Assembly: GCA_905479505.1 (NCBI GenBank)
Contig: CAJQMS010000069.1
Span: forward strand, 1 to 11,342
Source: an uncultured Burkholderiales Genera incertae sedis bacterium
Lineage (GTDB): Bacteria > Pseudomonadota > Gammaproteobacteria > Burkholderiales > Eutrophovitaceae
Direction of reading: 5' to 3'
DNA length: 11,342 nt
A model generated the notes under the pieces. The model did not search any database and had not been told where the DNA came from. It was given only the letters and a program-made list of their open reading frames with translations. Below, piece by piece: positions 1-7,558 of the stretch. A program made the translations under genes and the position numbers. Each line of letters opens with the position of its first letter. Position 1 is the stretch's first letter.

Positions 1-345
1 CTTGGATTGCTTGTCGAAGCGCTAACACAGGGTTTATCTGGTCACGGGAGAGCAGATGGCGTAGATACATGGACCGGAGAGGTTTTCTTGCAAGTATTCA
101 ATCCGAAGCTATTTGGAGGCTTACATCAATTTAAAAAGCAAAGTAGCTGGATCGCAAAGGCATGTCTAAACTCAGATCCTATAGACCCAAATTCACCAGT
201 ACGGTTACCTGGCCAACAAGGAATTAAAAGGCGCTTGCATCAACTGAAATTTGGTGTCGCACTTCATCCCTCCATCATCCCAGCCCTTGTTCCGTGGTCA
301 AAGGACCTTAATGTCGAATTACCTACGGCTACAGATTCACCATGA
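1..345 (+). CDS. Ldh2-family malate/L-lactate-type dehydrogenase, C-terminal part
   Basis: This is the 3' end of a gene whose start lies before the window; the reading frame is open from base 1 and stops at TGA 343-345. The visible 114 residues resemble the C-terminal part of the Ldh2/malate dehydrogenase family, NAD(P)-dependent cytoplasmic enzymes that oxidise 2-hydroxy acids (malate, L-lactate, ureidoglycolate, sulfolactate) to 2-oxo acids and are unrelated to classical LDH/MDH. Signs are the LLVEALTQGLSGHGRADG helix, the EVFLQVFNPKLFGG strand, the VRLPGQQG segment and the terminal GVALHPSIIPAL. Substrate cannot be told, because the N-terminal catalytic part is outside the window. The RraA-like gene begins 41 bases downstream on the same strand, so the two are probably co-transcribed and could act in sequence on a hydroxy/oxo acid (inference). 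Confidence 0.85.
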   Translation, partial: LGLLVEALTQGLSGHGRADGVDTWTGEVFLQVFNPKLFGGLHQFKKQSSWIAKACLNSDPIDPNSPVRLPGQQGIKRRLHQLKFGVALHPSIIPALVPWSKDLNVELPTATDSP

Positions 346-386
346 ATAAATAATGCTTTAATAAATATTTTTTAGGATTAAATTTA

Positions 387-1040
387 ATGGAAATACAGTC
401 ACTGACCAATAGGCTTTTCCGTTTACACGCATCAGCGATTCACGACGTTTTACGGCAATCTGGATATCAGAATTTTGTCTTACCCCACGCAATTAAACCT
501 ATAAGCACAGGACAAAAATTAGCTGGCCCAATTTTTACAATTGAAGGGGAGATCACGACATCGCACTCAGCACACGAAACCCTTATTGAATGGACATCGT
601 TACTCTCCACCATTCCCAATAATGTTGTCGCAGTTTGCCAACCTAATACTCACGAGGTCGCCCTGATGGGCGAACTGTCTGCTGAGACGCTGAAAAAACG
701 CGGTATCTTGGGTTATTTGGTTGATGGTGGCTGTCGTGATATCTCGATCATTAGCGAGCTAGACTTTCCAGTCTTCCATTCATTCAAAACTCCAAAAGAT
801 ATCGTCGGCCGTTGGGTTCCAACAAAGTTAGGGAGTCCGGTCATGATTGGGGATTGTATAATCAAGCGAGATGACTTTCTGCTAGCAGATCAGGATGGAT
901 CTGTGGTGATTCCTCAGGAAGCCGTCGAGGAAACGATTAACAAAGCAGAATTGGTGATGAGTTCAGAAAATGCGGTTAGAAAAGCGATCATGTCAGGCAT
1001 TGATCCCAAAGAAGCGTATCTCAAATATGGTAAGTTCTGA
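387..1040 (+). CDS. RraA-like protein (HMG/CHA aldolase / oxaloacetate decarboxylase fold)
   Basis: The 217-residue product belongs to the RraA/MenG-like family. Members include 4-hydroxy-4-methyl-2-oxoglutarate (HMG/CHA) aldolases, which often also decarboxylate oxaloacetate, and the RNase E inhibitor RraA. The family core is visible: MGELSAETLKKRGILGYLVDGGCRD (residues about 94-118), with the metal/substrate-binding Asp113, Arg117 and Asp118 of the usual GxxVDGxxRD motif, then GD...DQDGSVVIP near residues 155-176, equivalent to the family's DGVVVVP strand. Start ATG 387 has AGGA at 374-377, nine bases upstream. Keeping the Arg-Asp pair argues for an enzyme rather than a pure RraA regulator, but substrate is unassigned. 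It follows a partial Ldh2-type dehydrogenase by 41 bases, which fits oxo-acid metabolism better than RNA turnover (inference). Confidence 0.85.
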   Translation: MEIQSLTNRLFRLHASAIHDVLRQSGYQNFVLPHAIKPISTGQKLAGPIFTIEGEITTSHSAHETLIEWTSLLSTIPNNVVAVCQPNTHEVALMGELSAETLKKRGILGYLVDGGCRDISIISELDFPVFHSFKTPKDIVGRWVPTKLGSPVMIGDCIIKRDDFLLADQDGSVVIPQEAVEETINKAELVMSSENAVRKAIMSGIDPKEAYLKYGKF

Positions 1041-1083
1041 GTAATAAAACAGAATAACTTTACATAAAAATTCAAAATTCACA

Positions 1084-1635
1084 TTGATCATCCTCTTTAA
1101 TAAACCATTCGGTGTGCTATCTCAATTCACCGACAGTAAAAACCGCGTAACACTGTCTGAATTTATAAACGTAGATTCCGTTTATCCCGCTGGCCGATTA
1201 GATTTGGACAGTGAAGGGTTACTAATTCTCACAGATGACGGACAAATTCAACAAAGACTATCAGACCCTAGATTCGATAAAATAAAAACCTATTGGGCTC
1301 AGGTAGAGGGCGAGCCAAAAGAAACAGCAATCGATAGACTCAAGAGCGGGGTAGTGATAAACAATCGGATGACGCGGCCAGCAACAGCGAAAAAAATGAG
1401 TGCTCCAAAACTATGGGACAGAGTTCCTCCGATACGTTACCGCAAATCAATCCCAACCTCGTGGATAGAATTAGGCTTGACGGAGGGACGTAATCGACAA
1501 GTTCGAAAAATGACCGCAGCAGTCGGACACCCTACGCTGCGACTAGTACGCTATTCAGTCGGAGCATTGACGATTGAGGGCTTAGAGCCCGGCGAATCTC
1601 GAATAATCGAGAATCATTCGAGATATGGCCTGTAA
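1084..1635 (+). CDS. rluE: RluE-type 23S rRNA pseudouridine synthase
   Basis: A 183-residue RsuA/RluB/C/D/E/F-family pseudouridine synthase. The N-terminus IILFNKPFGVLSQFTD, the catalytic block GRLDLDSEGLLILTDDG (residues 37-53, nucleophilic Asp40) and the C-terminal GRNRQVRKMTAAVGHPTLRLVRYSVG are family hallmarks. It lacks the N-terminal S4 domain of RsuA and RluB, and its length matches RluE, which in E. coli modifies U2457 of 23S rRNA. The only usable start is TTG 1084; the frame is closed by TAA at 1045-1047, and no ATG or GTG lies between. There is no clear Shine-Dalgarno sequence ahead of it, so initiation may be weak or the true start may be non-standard. YgiQ follows 40 bases downstream. 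Family assignment is firm; the exact target uridine is inferred from similarity. Confidence 0.87.
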   Translation: MIILFNKPFGVLSQFTDSKNRVTLSEFINVDSVYPAGRLDLDSEGLLILTDDGQIQQRLSDPRFDKIKTYWAQVEGEPKETAIDRLKSGVVINNRMTRPATAKKMSAPKLWDRVPPIRYRKSIPTSWIELGLTEGRNRQVRKMTAAVGHPTLRLVRYSVGALTIEGLEPGESRIIENHSRYGL

Positions 1636-1675
1636 TGGATTAAACTAACGCCATTAAAATAAATCTACTGCCATC

Positions 1676-3784
1676 ATGAACGCTCCACAAAGTATTTTCC
1701 AATACAAAAAATATTGGGCTAAAAGATTTGGTACCGCTCCATTTCTACCGATGAGCGAAGAGGAAATGGAAGTATTGGGATGGGATCAATGCGACATTAT
1801 TTTGGTTACAGGTGACGCGTATGTAGATCACCCAAGCTTCGGCATGGCGATTGTTGGTCGGCTTTTGGAAAATCAGGGTTTCAGAGTGGGGATCATTGCG
1901 CAGCCTGATTGGCATGATCTAGATGCCTTCAAAACACTCGGGGAACCAAAATTGTTTTTCGGTGTGACTGCCGGAAACATGGATTCGATGGTTAATCGCT
2001 ACACCTCCGATAGAAAAATAAGAACCGATGATGCTTACACACCAAACGCGGCACCTGGCAAGCGACCTGACCGAAGCGTCATTGTTTATAGCCAAAAAGT
2101 TAGGCAAGCATTCAAAAATACTCCCATCGTATTAGGAGGAATTGAGTCTAGCCTGAGACGTATTGCCCACTATGATTATTGGTCGGAGAAAATAAGGCGA
2201 TCCGTTCTTCTGGATGCTAAAGCAGATCTGCTACTTTTTGGAAATGCCGAACGTGCACTCGTAGATGTCGCGCATCGTATTGCCTCCGGGGCCTCTATCA
2301 AAGAAATCAAAGATATAAGAGGTACCGTATTTGTTTCGGATTCTATTGGATCTGATTGGGTAGAGCAGGACTCAACCGCGATTGATAGGCCAGGAAAAAC
2401 GTCGCCTCCAGCAAATCCGTATCAAATGGTTGATACGAACAAGACAGAAAATGTTCCTGTTGCTGACGTACCAATCAGCAATTTGAACCGTCGCTCACGC
2501 GAAAAAACATTAGTTCGACTTCCGTCATATGAAACGGTGCGTGATGATCCCGTAATGTATGCCCACACTTCTCGAGTACTTCACTTAGAGTCGAACCCTG
2601 GTAATGCTCGAATTCTTATTCAGCAACACGGCGATCGTGATGTTTGGATTAACCCTCCACCCATCCCGTTAGAGATGGAAGAAATGGATAAACTCTACGA
2701 GCTACCATACGCTCGTGAGCCTCATCCGAGTTATGGCAAACAAAAAATCCCAGCCTTCGACATGATAAGATTTTCGGTCACGATTCAGCGTGGCTGTTTT
2801 GGTGGTTGCACATTTTGCTCAATCACCGAACACGAGGGTCGAATCATTCAAAATAGGTCCGAAAAATCCATTGTTCGAGAAGTAGAGCATATTAGAGACA
2901 AAGCTCCAGACTTTACGGGGGTCATCTCCGACCTTGGGGGACCCACAGCTAACATGTACCGTTTAGCATGTAAGAGCAAATCAATAGAGGCCTCTTGTAG
3001 AAAACTATCTTGTGTTTATCCCCGAATCTGTCCAAATTTAAATACTAATCACAACTCTCTTATTAACTTATACCGAAAGGTTAGATCGCTATCTGGTATT
3101 AAAAAGGTTTTAATTGGCTCAGGCGTTCGTTATGACTTAGCGATCGAATCTCCTGACTATGTGAAAGAATTGGCGCAGCACCATGTCGGGGGCTACCTGA
3201 AAATAGCACCAGAAGCGATTGGAGAGGGTCCTTTGTCAAAAATGATGAAGCCTGGCGTAGGAACTTATCACCGCTTTAAAGAACTTTTTGATCGATATTC
3301 AAAACAAGCGGGAAAAGAACAATATTTAATTCCATATTTTATTGCGGCACACCCTGGCACGACAGATGAAGACATGCTGGAGCTTGCGATTTGGCTCAAA
3401 AGTAACGGCTTTCGAGCTGATCAAGTTCAATCATTTTTACCGTCACCTATGGCGCTAGCAACGGCGATGTACCATTCAGAAAAAAATCCACTTAGAAAGG
3501 TTACCGATACCAGTGAAGACGTCATAGTTCCGAAAGGTTTACGCAAAAGGCGGCTACACAAAGCGTTTCTCAGATACCATGACCCTGAAAATTGGCCTTT
3601 GCTGCGAGATACTTTGAAGAAAATGGGAAGAGCAGATTTAATCGGTCCCGGCAAGAAACACCTCATACCTCAATACCAACCGAAAGGGACTGGTTTCAAT
3701 CCAGAGGGTTCGAGACGACCTAAGAAATATCAAGTCTTTCGCACCACACACAATGGCTTGCCAAAAAACCCGCGGTCAAACTAG
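1676..3784 (+). CDS. ygiQ: YgiQ family radical SAM protein
   Basis: A 702-residue protein of the YgiQ (UPF0313) family, large cytoplasmic radical S-adenosylmethionine proteins of unknown substrate. The N-terminus (GTAPFLPMSEEEMEVLGWDQCDIILVTGDAYVDHPSFG and GVTAGNMDSMVNRYTSDRK) is characteristic. The iron-sulfur motif CFGGCTFC places the three cluster cysteines at Cys374, Cys378 and Cys381, with the CxxxCxxC spacing of radical SAM enzymes. The C-terminal end is basic (RKRRLHKAFLRYH and a Lys/Arg/Gly-rich tail). Length is a little under the E. coli protein. ATG 1676 is preceded by no obvious Shine-Dalgarno sequence. It lies 40 bases after rluE, probably on the same transcript. Its stop is three bases from the stop of the convergent enoyl-CoA hydratase gene. 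Family identity is near certain; the reaction is not known. Confidence 0.95.
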   Translation: MNAPQSIFQYKKYWAKRFGTAPFLPMSEEEMEVLGWDQCDIILVTGDAYVDHPSFGMAIVGRLLENQGFRVGIIAQPDWHDLDAFKTLGEPKLFFGVTAGNMDSMVNRYTSDRKIRTDDAYTPNAAPGKRPDRSVIVYSQKVRQAFKNTPIVLGGIESSLRRIAHYDYWSEKIRRSVLLDAKADLLLFGNAERALVDVAHRIASGASIKEIKDIRGTVFVSDSIGSDWVEQDSTAIDRPGKTSPPANPYQMVDTNKTENVPVADVPISNLNRRSREKTLVRLPSYETVRDDPVMYAHTSRVLHLESNPGNARILIQQHGDRDVWINPPPIPLEMEEMDKLYELPYAREPHPSYGKQKIPAFDMIRFSVTIQRGCFGGCTFCSITEHEGRIIQNRSEKSIVREVEHIRDKAPDFTGVISDLGGPTANMYRLACKSKSIEASCRKLSCVYPRICPNLNTNHNSLINLYRKVRSLSGIKKVLIGSGVRYDLAIESPDYVKELAQHHVGGYLKIAPEAIGEGPLSKMMKPGVGTYHRFKELFDRYSKQAGKEQYLIPYFIAAHPGTTDEDMLELAIWLKSNGFRADQVQSFLPSPMALATAMYHSEKNPLRKVTDTSEDVIVPKGLRKRRLHKAFLRYHDPENWPLLRDTLKKMGRADLIGPGKKHLIPQYQPKGTGFNPEGSRRPKKYQVFRTTHNGLPKNPRSN

Positions 3785-3787
3785 GTT

Positions 3788-4600
3788 TTAGTGGCCACGA
3801 AATTTAGCATCACGTTTTTGTTTAAAGCTCTCGACACCCTCTTGGAAGTCCTGCGTATTTAAAAGTTTTCTTTGAGCAGCACCAATCGCAGCATGCGCAA
3901 CGGATTCTCCATTAGTCAAACTCGATCTGGCATTTTCAATCACCGCCTCGATTGCCAACGGGGCACATTCGCATAGCTGCTTTGCGAGTGCCATCGCTCT
4001 TAGTCGCTCTTGCCCCGGATCCACGACCTCTTGCACAAACCCGAAAGACTGAGCAGCAGCAGCATCAAACTCATCCCCAGTTAACAAGTAACGCATCGCA
4101 TTTCCCCAACCGGCCCGGGAAACCATACGAGTTGTCGCTCCGCAAGAGGGCATCAGACCACGCTTAACTTCGATCTGAGCGAAGCGTGTATTCGAAGCCG
4201 CCACGACAATATCCGCCCCAAGCATCAACTCGATACCCAAAGTGAAGCAAATGCCTTTCACAGCGAAAATAATCGGCTTTTTTCGATACGGCGCACGAAG
4301 TCCAAAAAGGTCAATGTCGCCATCTTTAGCAAGTAAGTAATCATCCGATAAATGTTCAGACATTTTTGGAAGATCAAGACCTGCAGTGAAATTCGCACCC
4401 TCAGCTGTCACTACGGCGCATCGAAGCTTAGGGTCTTCTTCAAAAAATTTGTAAGCATCAATTAATTCGTTGAACATTTTTGGCGTAAACCCATTGAGCT
4501 TTGAAGGACGATCAATGATCATCTCCATAACCCCGTTCACCCGTGATGTTCGGATATGTCCGTCCTTGGAGTCTTCATGACTTTTGAGCGTATCTGTCAT
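3788..4600 (-). CDS. Enoyl-CoA hydratase/isomerase (crotonase) family protein
   Basis: A 270-residue crotonase-family enzyme acting on acyl-CoA thioesters. The first oxyanion-hole strand ends in ANFTAGLDLPKM (Asp76), and the second is AVKGICFTLGIELMLGADIVVAASNTRFAQIEVKRGLMPSCGAT. Glu124 (GIEL) and Glu144 (QIEV) line up with the two catalytic glutamates of rat mitochondrial hydratase (Glu144 and Glu164), so hydratase chemistry is possible, although crotonase relatives also isomerise, dehalogenate or hydrolyse CoA esters. The usual GGG before the first Glu is TLG here. It is the last gene of an SDR-methyltransferase-hydratase operon; its ATG overlaps the methyltransferase stop as ATGA, so translation is probably coupled. 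AAGGAG lies only two bases before the ATG, an unusually short spacing. Substrate unknown. Confidence 0.9.
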   Translation of the reverse strand: MTDTLKSHEDSKDGHIRTSRVNGVMEMIIDRPSKLNGFTPKMFNELIDAYKFFEEDPKLRCAVVTAEGANFTAGLDLPKMSEHLSDDYLLAKDGDIDLFGLRAPYRKKPIIFAVKGICFTLGIELMLGADIVVAASNTRFAQIEVKRGLMPSCGATTRMVSRAGWGNAMRYLLTGDEFDAAAAQSFGFVQEVVDPGQERLRAMALAKQLCECAPLAIEAVIENARSSLTNGESVAHAAIGAAQRKLLNTQDFQEGVESFKQKRDAKFRGH

Positions 4601-5442
4601 TTCTCCTTTTTAAATACCCCCTGATAAATGGCAATTAATCCTTGGCTGAGATTTGAAACAACATTGCGACGCATCACCCCGGCTTGTCCGCCCAACATTA
4701 GATGCACGCCCATGACTGGGGTATTCGAGACATCTGCGGTCTTGGCAGCGAGGATTCGGTATTCGTCCAAATACTGCTCTGTTGCATTTTTCCATATGTG
4801 CGGAACCATATTCAATTTCAATATGGAGTTCTTAATCTTTTCCTCATCCCACAGATAACTCATGTTTGCCTCCTTGGCCCATGGAACCGGGAATTTAATC
4901 ACCGCGTCCTCTACCCCGGCTAGCACCTCCTGGAATACATAAGCACCACCAGGTTTTAATACACGGTTTACCTCTGCAAACATCTGTCGTTTATCCTCGA
5001 TGTTCATACAAGATTGCTGAGTCCAAACGACATCATAGCTACCTGGCTCACAATTCAAATTGAGCGCGTTCCCTTGCGAAAATTTCGCTCCCTCTGAAAG
5101 GCCGGTTATTCGCGTCAACTCGTTAGCGACAGCACAAAACTCGCTAGTTAAATCGATTCCATCTACGAAGACCCCAAACTCCTCAACCAGTGTTCGAGCA
5201 GGACCACCTAAGCCACAACCGACATCCAGCACTTTGTCCCCCTCACTCAATTGGGCCATCTTTGCAAGTTCAATAGTCGATTTTCTTCCGCCAATGTGAA
5301 ATTCTGAGACAGCGGAGAAATCACTTGATTGGCAATGGTCCAACCTAAGACCCTCATCGCTTGCCGCAGTCAGTATTCTTTCTAGCAAACCCTCTTTGCC
5401 GTAATGCTCATTCACTCGTGCTTCTAACGCTTGATTATCCAT
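4597..5442 (-). CDS. Class I SAM-dependent methyltransferase
   Basis: A 281-residue Rossmann-fold methyltransferase of the Methyltransf_11/25 type. The AdoMet-binding motif I is VLDVGCGLGG (residues 71-80), the acidic residue at the end of strand beta-2 is Asp97 in GIDLT, SYDVVWTQQSCMNI (135-148) corresponds to the motif after the beta-4 strand, and RVLKPGG (160-166) is the usual post-motif. The preceding SEFHIGGRKSTIELAKMA resembles the N-terminal part of dimethylglycine/sarcosine- and sterol-type small-molecule methyltransferases, so a small-molecule acceptor is likelier than nucleic acid or protein (inference). It starts 33 bases after the SDR stop and overlaps the hydratase start by four bases, forming the middle of a three-gene operon. 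Only a weak AAGA precedes its ATG. The acceptor substrate cannot be deduced. Confidence 0.88.
   Translation of the reverse strand: MDNQALEARVNEHYGKEGLLERILTAASDEGLRLDHCQSSDFSAVSEFHIGGRKSTIELAKMAQLSEGDKVLDVGCGLGGPARTLVEEFGVFVDGIDLTSEFCAVANELTRITGLSEGAKFSQGNALNLNCEPGSYDVVWTQQSCMNIEDKRQMFAEVNRVLKPGGAYVFQEVLAGVEDAVIKFPVPWAKEANMSYLWDEEKIKNSILKLNMVPHIWKNATEQYLDEYRILAAKTADVSNTPVMGVHLMLGGQAGVMRRNVVSNLSQGLIAIYQGVFKKEK
4603..4608 (-). promoter_or_regulatory. Shine-Dalgarno AAGGAG inside the methyltransferase 3' end
   Basis: AAGGAG on the minus strand is encoded by the last Lys-Glu codons of the methyltransferase gene and stands two bases before the ATG of the enoyl-CoA hydratase. With the ATGA stop/start overlap it indicates reinitiation or coupled translation rather than independent loading, because the spacing is shorter than the usual five to nine bases. 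Confidence 0.6.
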
Positions 5443-5475
5443 AATGAATTCTTATTTTGAGAGTCTTGTTAAAAG

Positions 5476-6243
5476 TCAGTACGCTGATATTCCACCGTCA
5501 ACGCTGTATACACCTCCGGTACATCCACTGGACTCATCGGACCCCAGAAAAGTAATCATGTTAACAACCTCCTCAGGCGTTCCATAACGACCTAATGGGA
5601 TCCCTTTGATCACCTCTTTCTTAACCGATTCAGCGTCGCCCGGAGCGCGGTTTTCTTCAATCGAACGCATCATTCTGGTCTCGGTCGGCCCGGGCAAAAC
5701 GCAATTAACACGAATATTATTTGTTGCATTCTCTATAGCAGCCGTTTTCATCAGTCCTATCTCGGCATGCTTACTGGCCACATAAGCCGAATTCCCCATG
5801 CCCCGAGCTTTCAGACCTGCCACAGAAGATGTGATGATGACACTACCTCCAGCCGAAGTCATCACAGGTAACGAATATTTGAGCCCCAGAAAAACACCAC
5901 GCACGTTAACTGCCATAACTTCATCAAAAACATCAATAGGATAGTCTGGAATTAGTGCTGCAGCGCCTTCGACTCCTGCATTGATCATCGCAATGTTTGG
6001 GTTACCAAAGCGAGAGCGGCAGCCTTCAACCATCTCCTGATTTGTTTTTTCAGTTGAAACGTCACCGACCATGACATCACAATTATCTGGAGTGAGTTCG
6101 TCTCTGATCTGAAACAAAGCCTGCTCATTTCTCCCGATCAAAAATACTTTTGCTCCCTCAGCAACAAACCGCCGAGCAGTCGCTGCACCAATTCCGTTAC
6201 TGGCACCTGTAATGATCGCAATTTTATTTGGTAATCGAGACAT
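5476..6243 (-). CDS. Short-chain dehydrogenase/reductase (canonical active site)
   Basis: A 255-residue classical SDR, an NAD(P)(H)-dependent oxidoreductase interconverting alcohols and ketones. The cofactor loop TGASNGIG is at residues 12-19, followed by GDVS near 60-63, INAG at 87-90, the structural Asn113 in AVNVRG, and the catalytic Ser140, Tyr154 and Lys158 (SSVAGLKARGMGNSAYVASK). The C-terminus GCTGGVYSVDGGISAY is the standard SDR ending. Arg38 in IGRN after strand beta-2 suggests NADP(H) preference (inference). ATG 6243 has AGGAG six bases upstream. It is the first gene of the SDR-methyltransferase-hydratase operon and follows an intrinsic terminator of the previous gene, so its promoter should lie in the AT-rich stretch 6244-6308. 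Substrate is unknown. Confidence 0.93.
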   Translation of the reverse strand: MSRLPNKIAIITGASNGIGAATARRFVAEGAKVFLIGRNEQALFQIRDELTPDNCDVMVGDVSTEKTNQEMVEGCRSRFGNPNIAMINAGVEGAAALIPDYPIDVFDEVMAVNVRGVFLGLKYSLPVMTSAGGSVIITSSVAGLKARGMGNSAYVASKHAEIGLMKTAAIENATNNIRVNCVLPGPTETRMMRSIEENRAPGDAESVKKEVIKGIPLGRYGTPEEVVNMITFLGSDESSGCTGGVYSVDGGISAY

Positions 6244-6287
6244 CTTTTTCTCCTAGGGTAAATCTGTTTTTTTATTCCCGAAAAATT

Positions 6288-6310
6288 TCAAATTAACAAT
6301 ATCAAATTAA
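6288..6310. repeat. Short direct repeat upstream of the SDR operon
   Basis: The nine-base TCAAATTAA occurs at 6288-6296 and again at 6302-6310, start-to-start distance 14, in the AT-rich gap between the terminator and the SDR start. It could be a pair of regulator half-sites or chance in AT-rich DNA. Confidence 0.3.
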
Positions 6311-6339
6311 AAAAAAACCCCACCGATTGGGCGGGGTTT
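6309..6339 (-). terminator. Intrinsic terminator of the beta-propeller gene
   Basis: Read on the minus strand, AAACCCCGCC and its partner GGTGGGGTTT form a GC-rich hairpin (seven paired bases, one A-C mismatch, two more G-C pairs, a five-base loop), followed by a run of nine T. It begins 14 bases past the stop codon of the beta-propeller lipoprotein gene and separates it from the SDR operon. Confidence 0.9.
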
Positions 6340-6353
6340 CCAAATACTAAAAT

Positions 6354-7448
6354 TTACTGCCAAACCGAATCAAGACTTCCCACAGACTTAGGATAAGCAA
6401 CAATCCCCCATGGCATTGCGAAACCAGTCAGCCTTTTGACGACTGACAAATCAGAGGCATCTAACACCACGATCTCGTCCGACCTTCCACAGGCGACTAA
6501 AATTTTTGAATCATCTGGAGTGAAAGTAAAGTGCCAGCAACGTTTACCAGTCTCGCCTCGCCCGAGCTCCTCCCAAGTCGACGTGTCGAATACTTGCAGC
6601 GCTTTACCCTTCGCTAGAGCCACATACAACTTACTGCCGTCGCGATTGAACGACAATCCATAAGGCACTGCACCAGTCTCAACAGATTTAATAACTTCAA
6701 AATCGCTATCCATAATAACGATTCTATTGCCATACTCAATACTTCCGACGTACATGCTTCCATCAGGAGACGCCTTGATTCCCCGTGGCCTATGACCATA
6801 GTCTTTCGTACTAATCTCTTTTATCATTTCACCAGTCTCTAGATCATGAACCGTTATATTTTCATCGGCCTCGTTTGTAATTATGAGCTTGGTTTGATCG
6901 AAAGATAGTTCTATCCCTTCTGTCTCCATTCCTCCCGTAATTTCTTTCTCAACAATCCCAGATTCAATATTCACTATCGCTATCTTTGCGGGTTCGGCAT
7001 CGTCTTCTTCCCGATCTTCCTCAAGCTTTTTTGCGGCTTCAGACCCAGGAGTAGGTGGAGGACCACCTAACGAAGCCGGTTCGAAAGATATAAATGCTCG
7101 ATTTCCGATAACACGAACAAATTCTGGATTTTCACCAATTTCGATATGTTTAATCACTTGACCAGATTCACGATCGATCAACGAGATGTCACCACCATCC
7201 ACATTAGCGACCACGATAGTCTTACCGTCGGGAGTTATGCCGATACCCCGAGGCCCCTTACCCTCAACGTCAATTTCCGAAATCGCTTCCAGGCTCGCCA
7301 AATCAAGAACTGTAATATTGCCTTTTTGATTTGTTACGTATGCTAGGCCCGCTCCGGACTCATCGGTGGTCGAATCTTTGGAACAACCCGCCGAAAAGAG
7401 CAACAACGACAACACTGAAAAAACTAAAACTCTAAAACCTTTAAACAC
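6354..7448 (-). CDS. YVTN/YncE-like beta-propeller lipoprotein
   Basis: A 364-residue exported lipoprotein. Residues 1-22 form a signal peptide with lipobox FSAG-Cys22; Ser at position +2 favours sorting to the outer membrane. The rest consists of YVTN-type propeller repeats: AYVTNQKGNITVLDL (36-50), PRGIGITPDGKTIVVANVDGGDISLID, KLIITNEADENITVHDL, PRGIKASPDGSMYVGS, PYGLSFNRDGSKLYVALAKGKALQVFD and KILVACGRSDEIVVLD, about 6-7 blades. A Pro-rich then highly acidic insertion (residues about 125-154) interrupts one blade. Such proteins are usually periplasmic binding or scaffold proteins; some accompany PQQ- or cytochrome-dependent oxidation, but no partner of that kind is in view. GTG 7448 is chosen because AAGGAG lies seven bases upstream and the signal peptide starts there. 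Function is not assignable. Confidence 0.85.
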   Translation of the reverse strand: MFKGFRVLVFSVLSLLLFSAGCSKDSTTDESGAGLAYVTNQKGNITVLDLASLEAISEIDVEGKGPRGIGITPDGKTIVVANVDGGDISLIDRESGQVIKHIEIGENPEFVRVIGNRAFISFEPASLGGPPPTPGSEAAKKLEEDREEDDAEPAKIAIVNIESGIVEKEITGGMETEGIELSFDQTKLIITNEADENITVHDLETGEMIKEISTKDYGHRPRGIKASPDGSMYVGSIEYGNRIVIMDSDFEVIKSVETGAVPYGLSFNRDGSKLYVALAKGKALQVFDTSTWEELGRGETGKRCWHFTFTPDDSKILVACGRSDEIVVLDASDLSVVKRLTGFAMPWGIVAYPKSVGSLDSVWQ

Positions 7449-7455
7449 GTTAGGA

Positions 7456-7461
7456 CTCCTT
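7456..7461 (-). promoter_or_regulatory. Shine-Dalgarno deciding the GTG start of the beta-propeller gene
   Basis: AAGGAG on the minus strand lies seven bases before GTG 7448, fixing this GTG as the start of the lipoprotein directly ahead of its Lys/Arg-containing signal peptide. Confidence 0.75.
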
Positions 7462-7558
7462 AATGTTTATCGACAACCATACTTTTTGAACAAACCAAAG
7501 CACCGAATCTAATTTAAACTCGTAATCACTATATTCTAATACATCAAACCACAAATCA

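Noticed and set aside
3952..4167. Plus-strand open frame opposite the enoyl-CoA hydratase gene
   Set aside because: It lies wholly antisense to a gene with clear crotonase motifs, and its translation is low-complexity with no recognisable domain.
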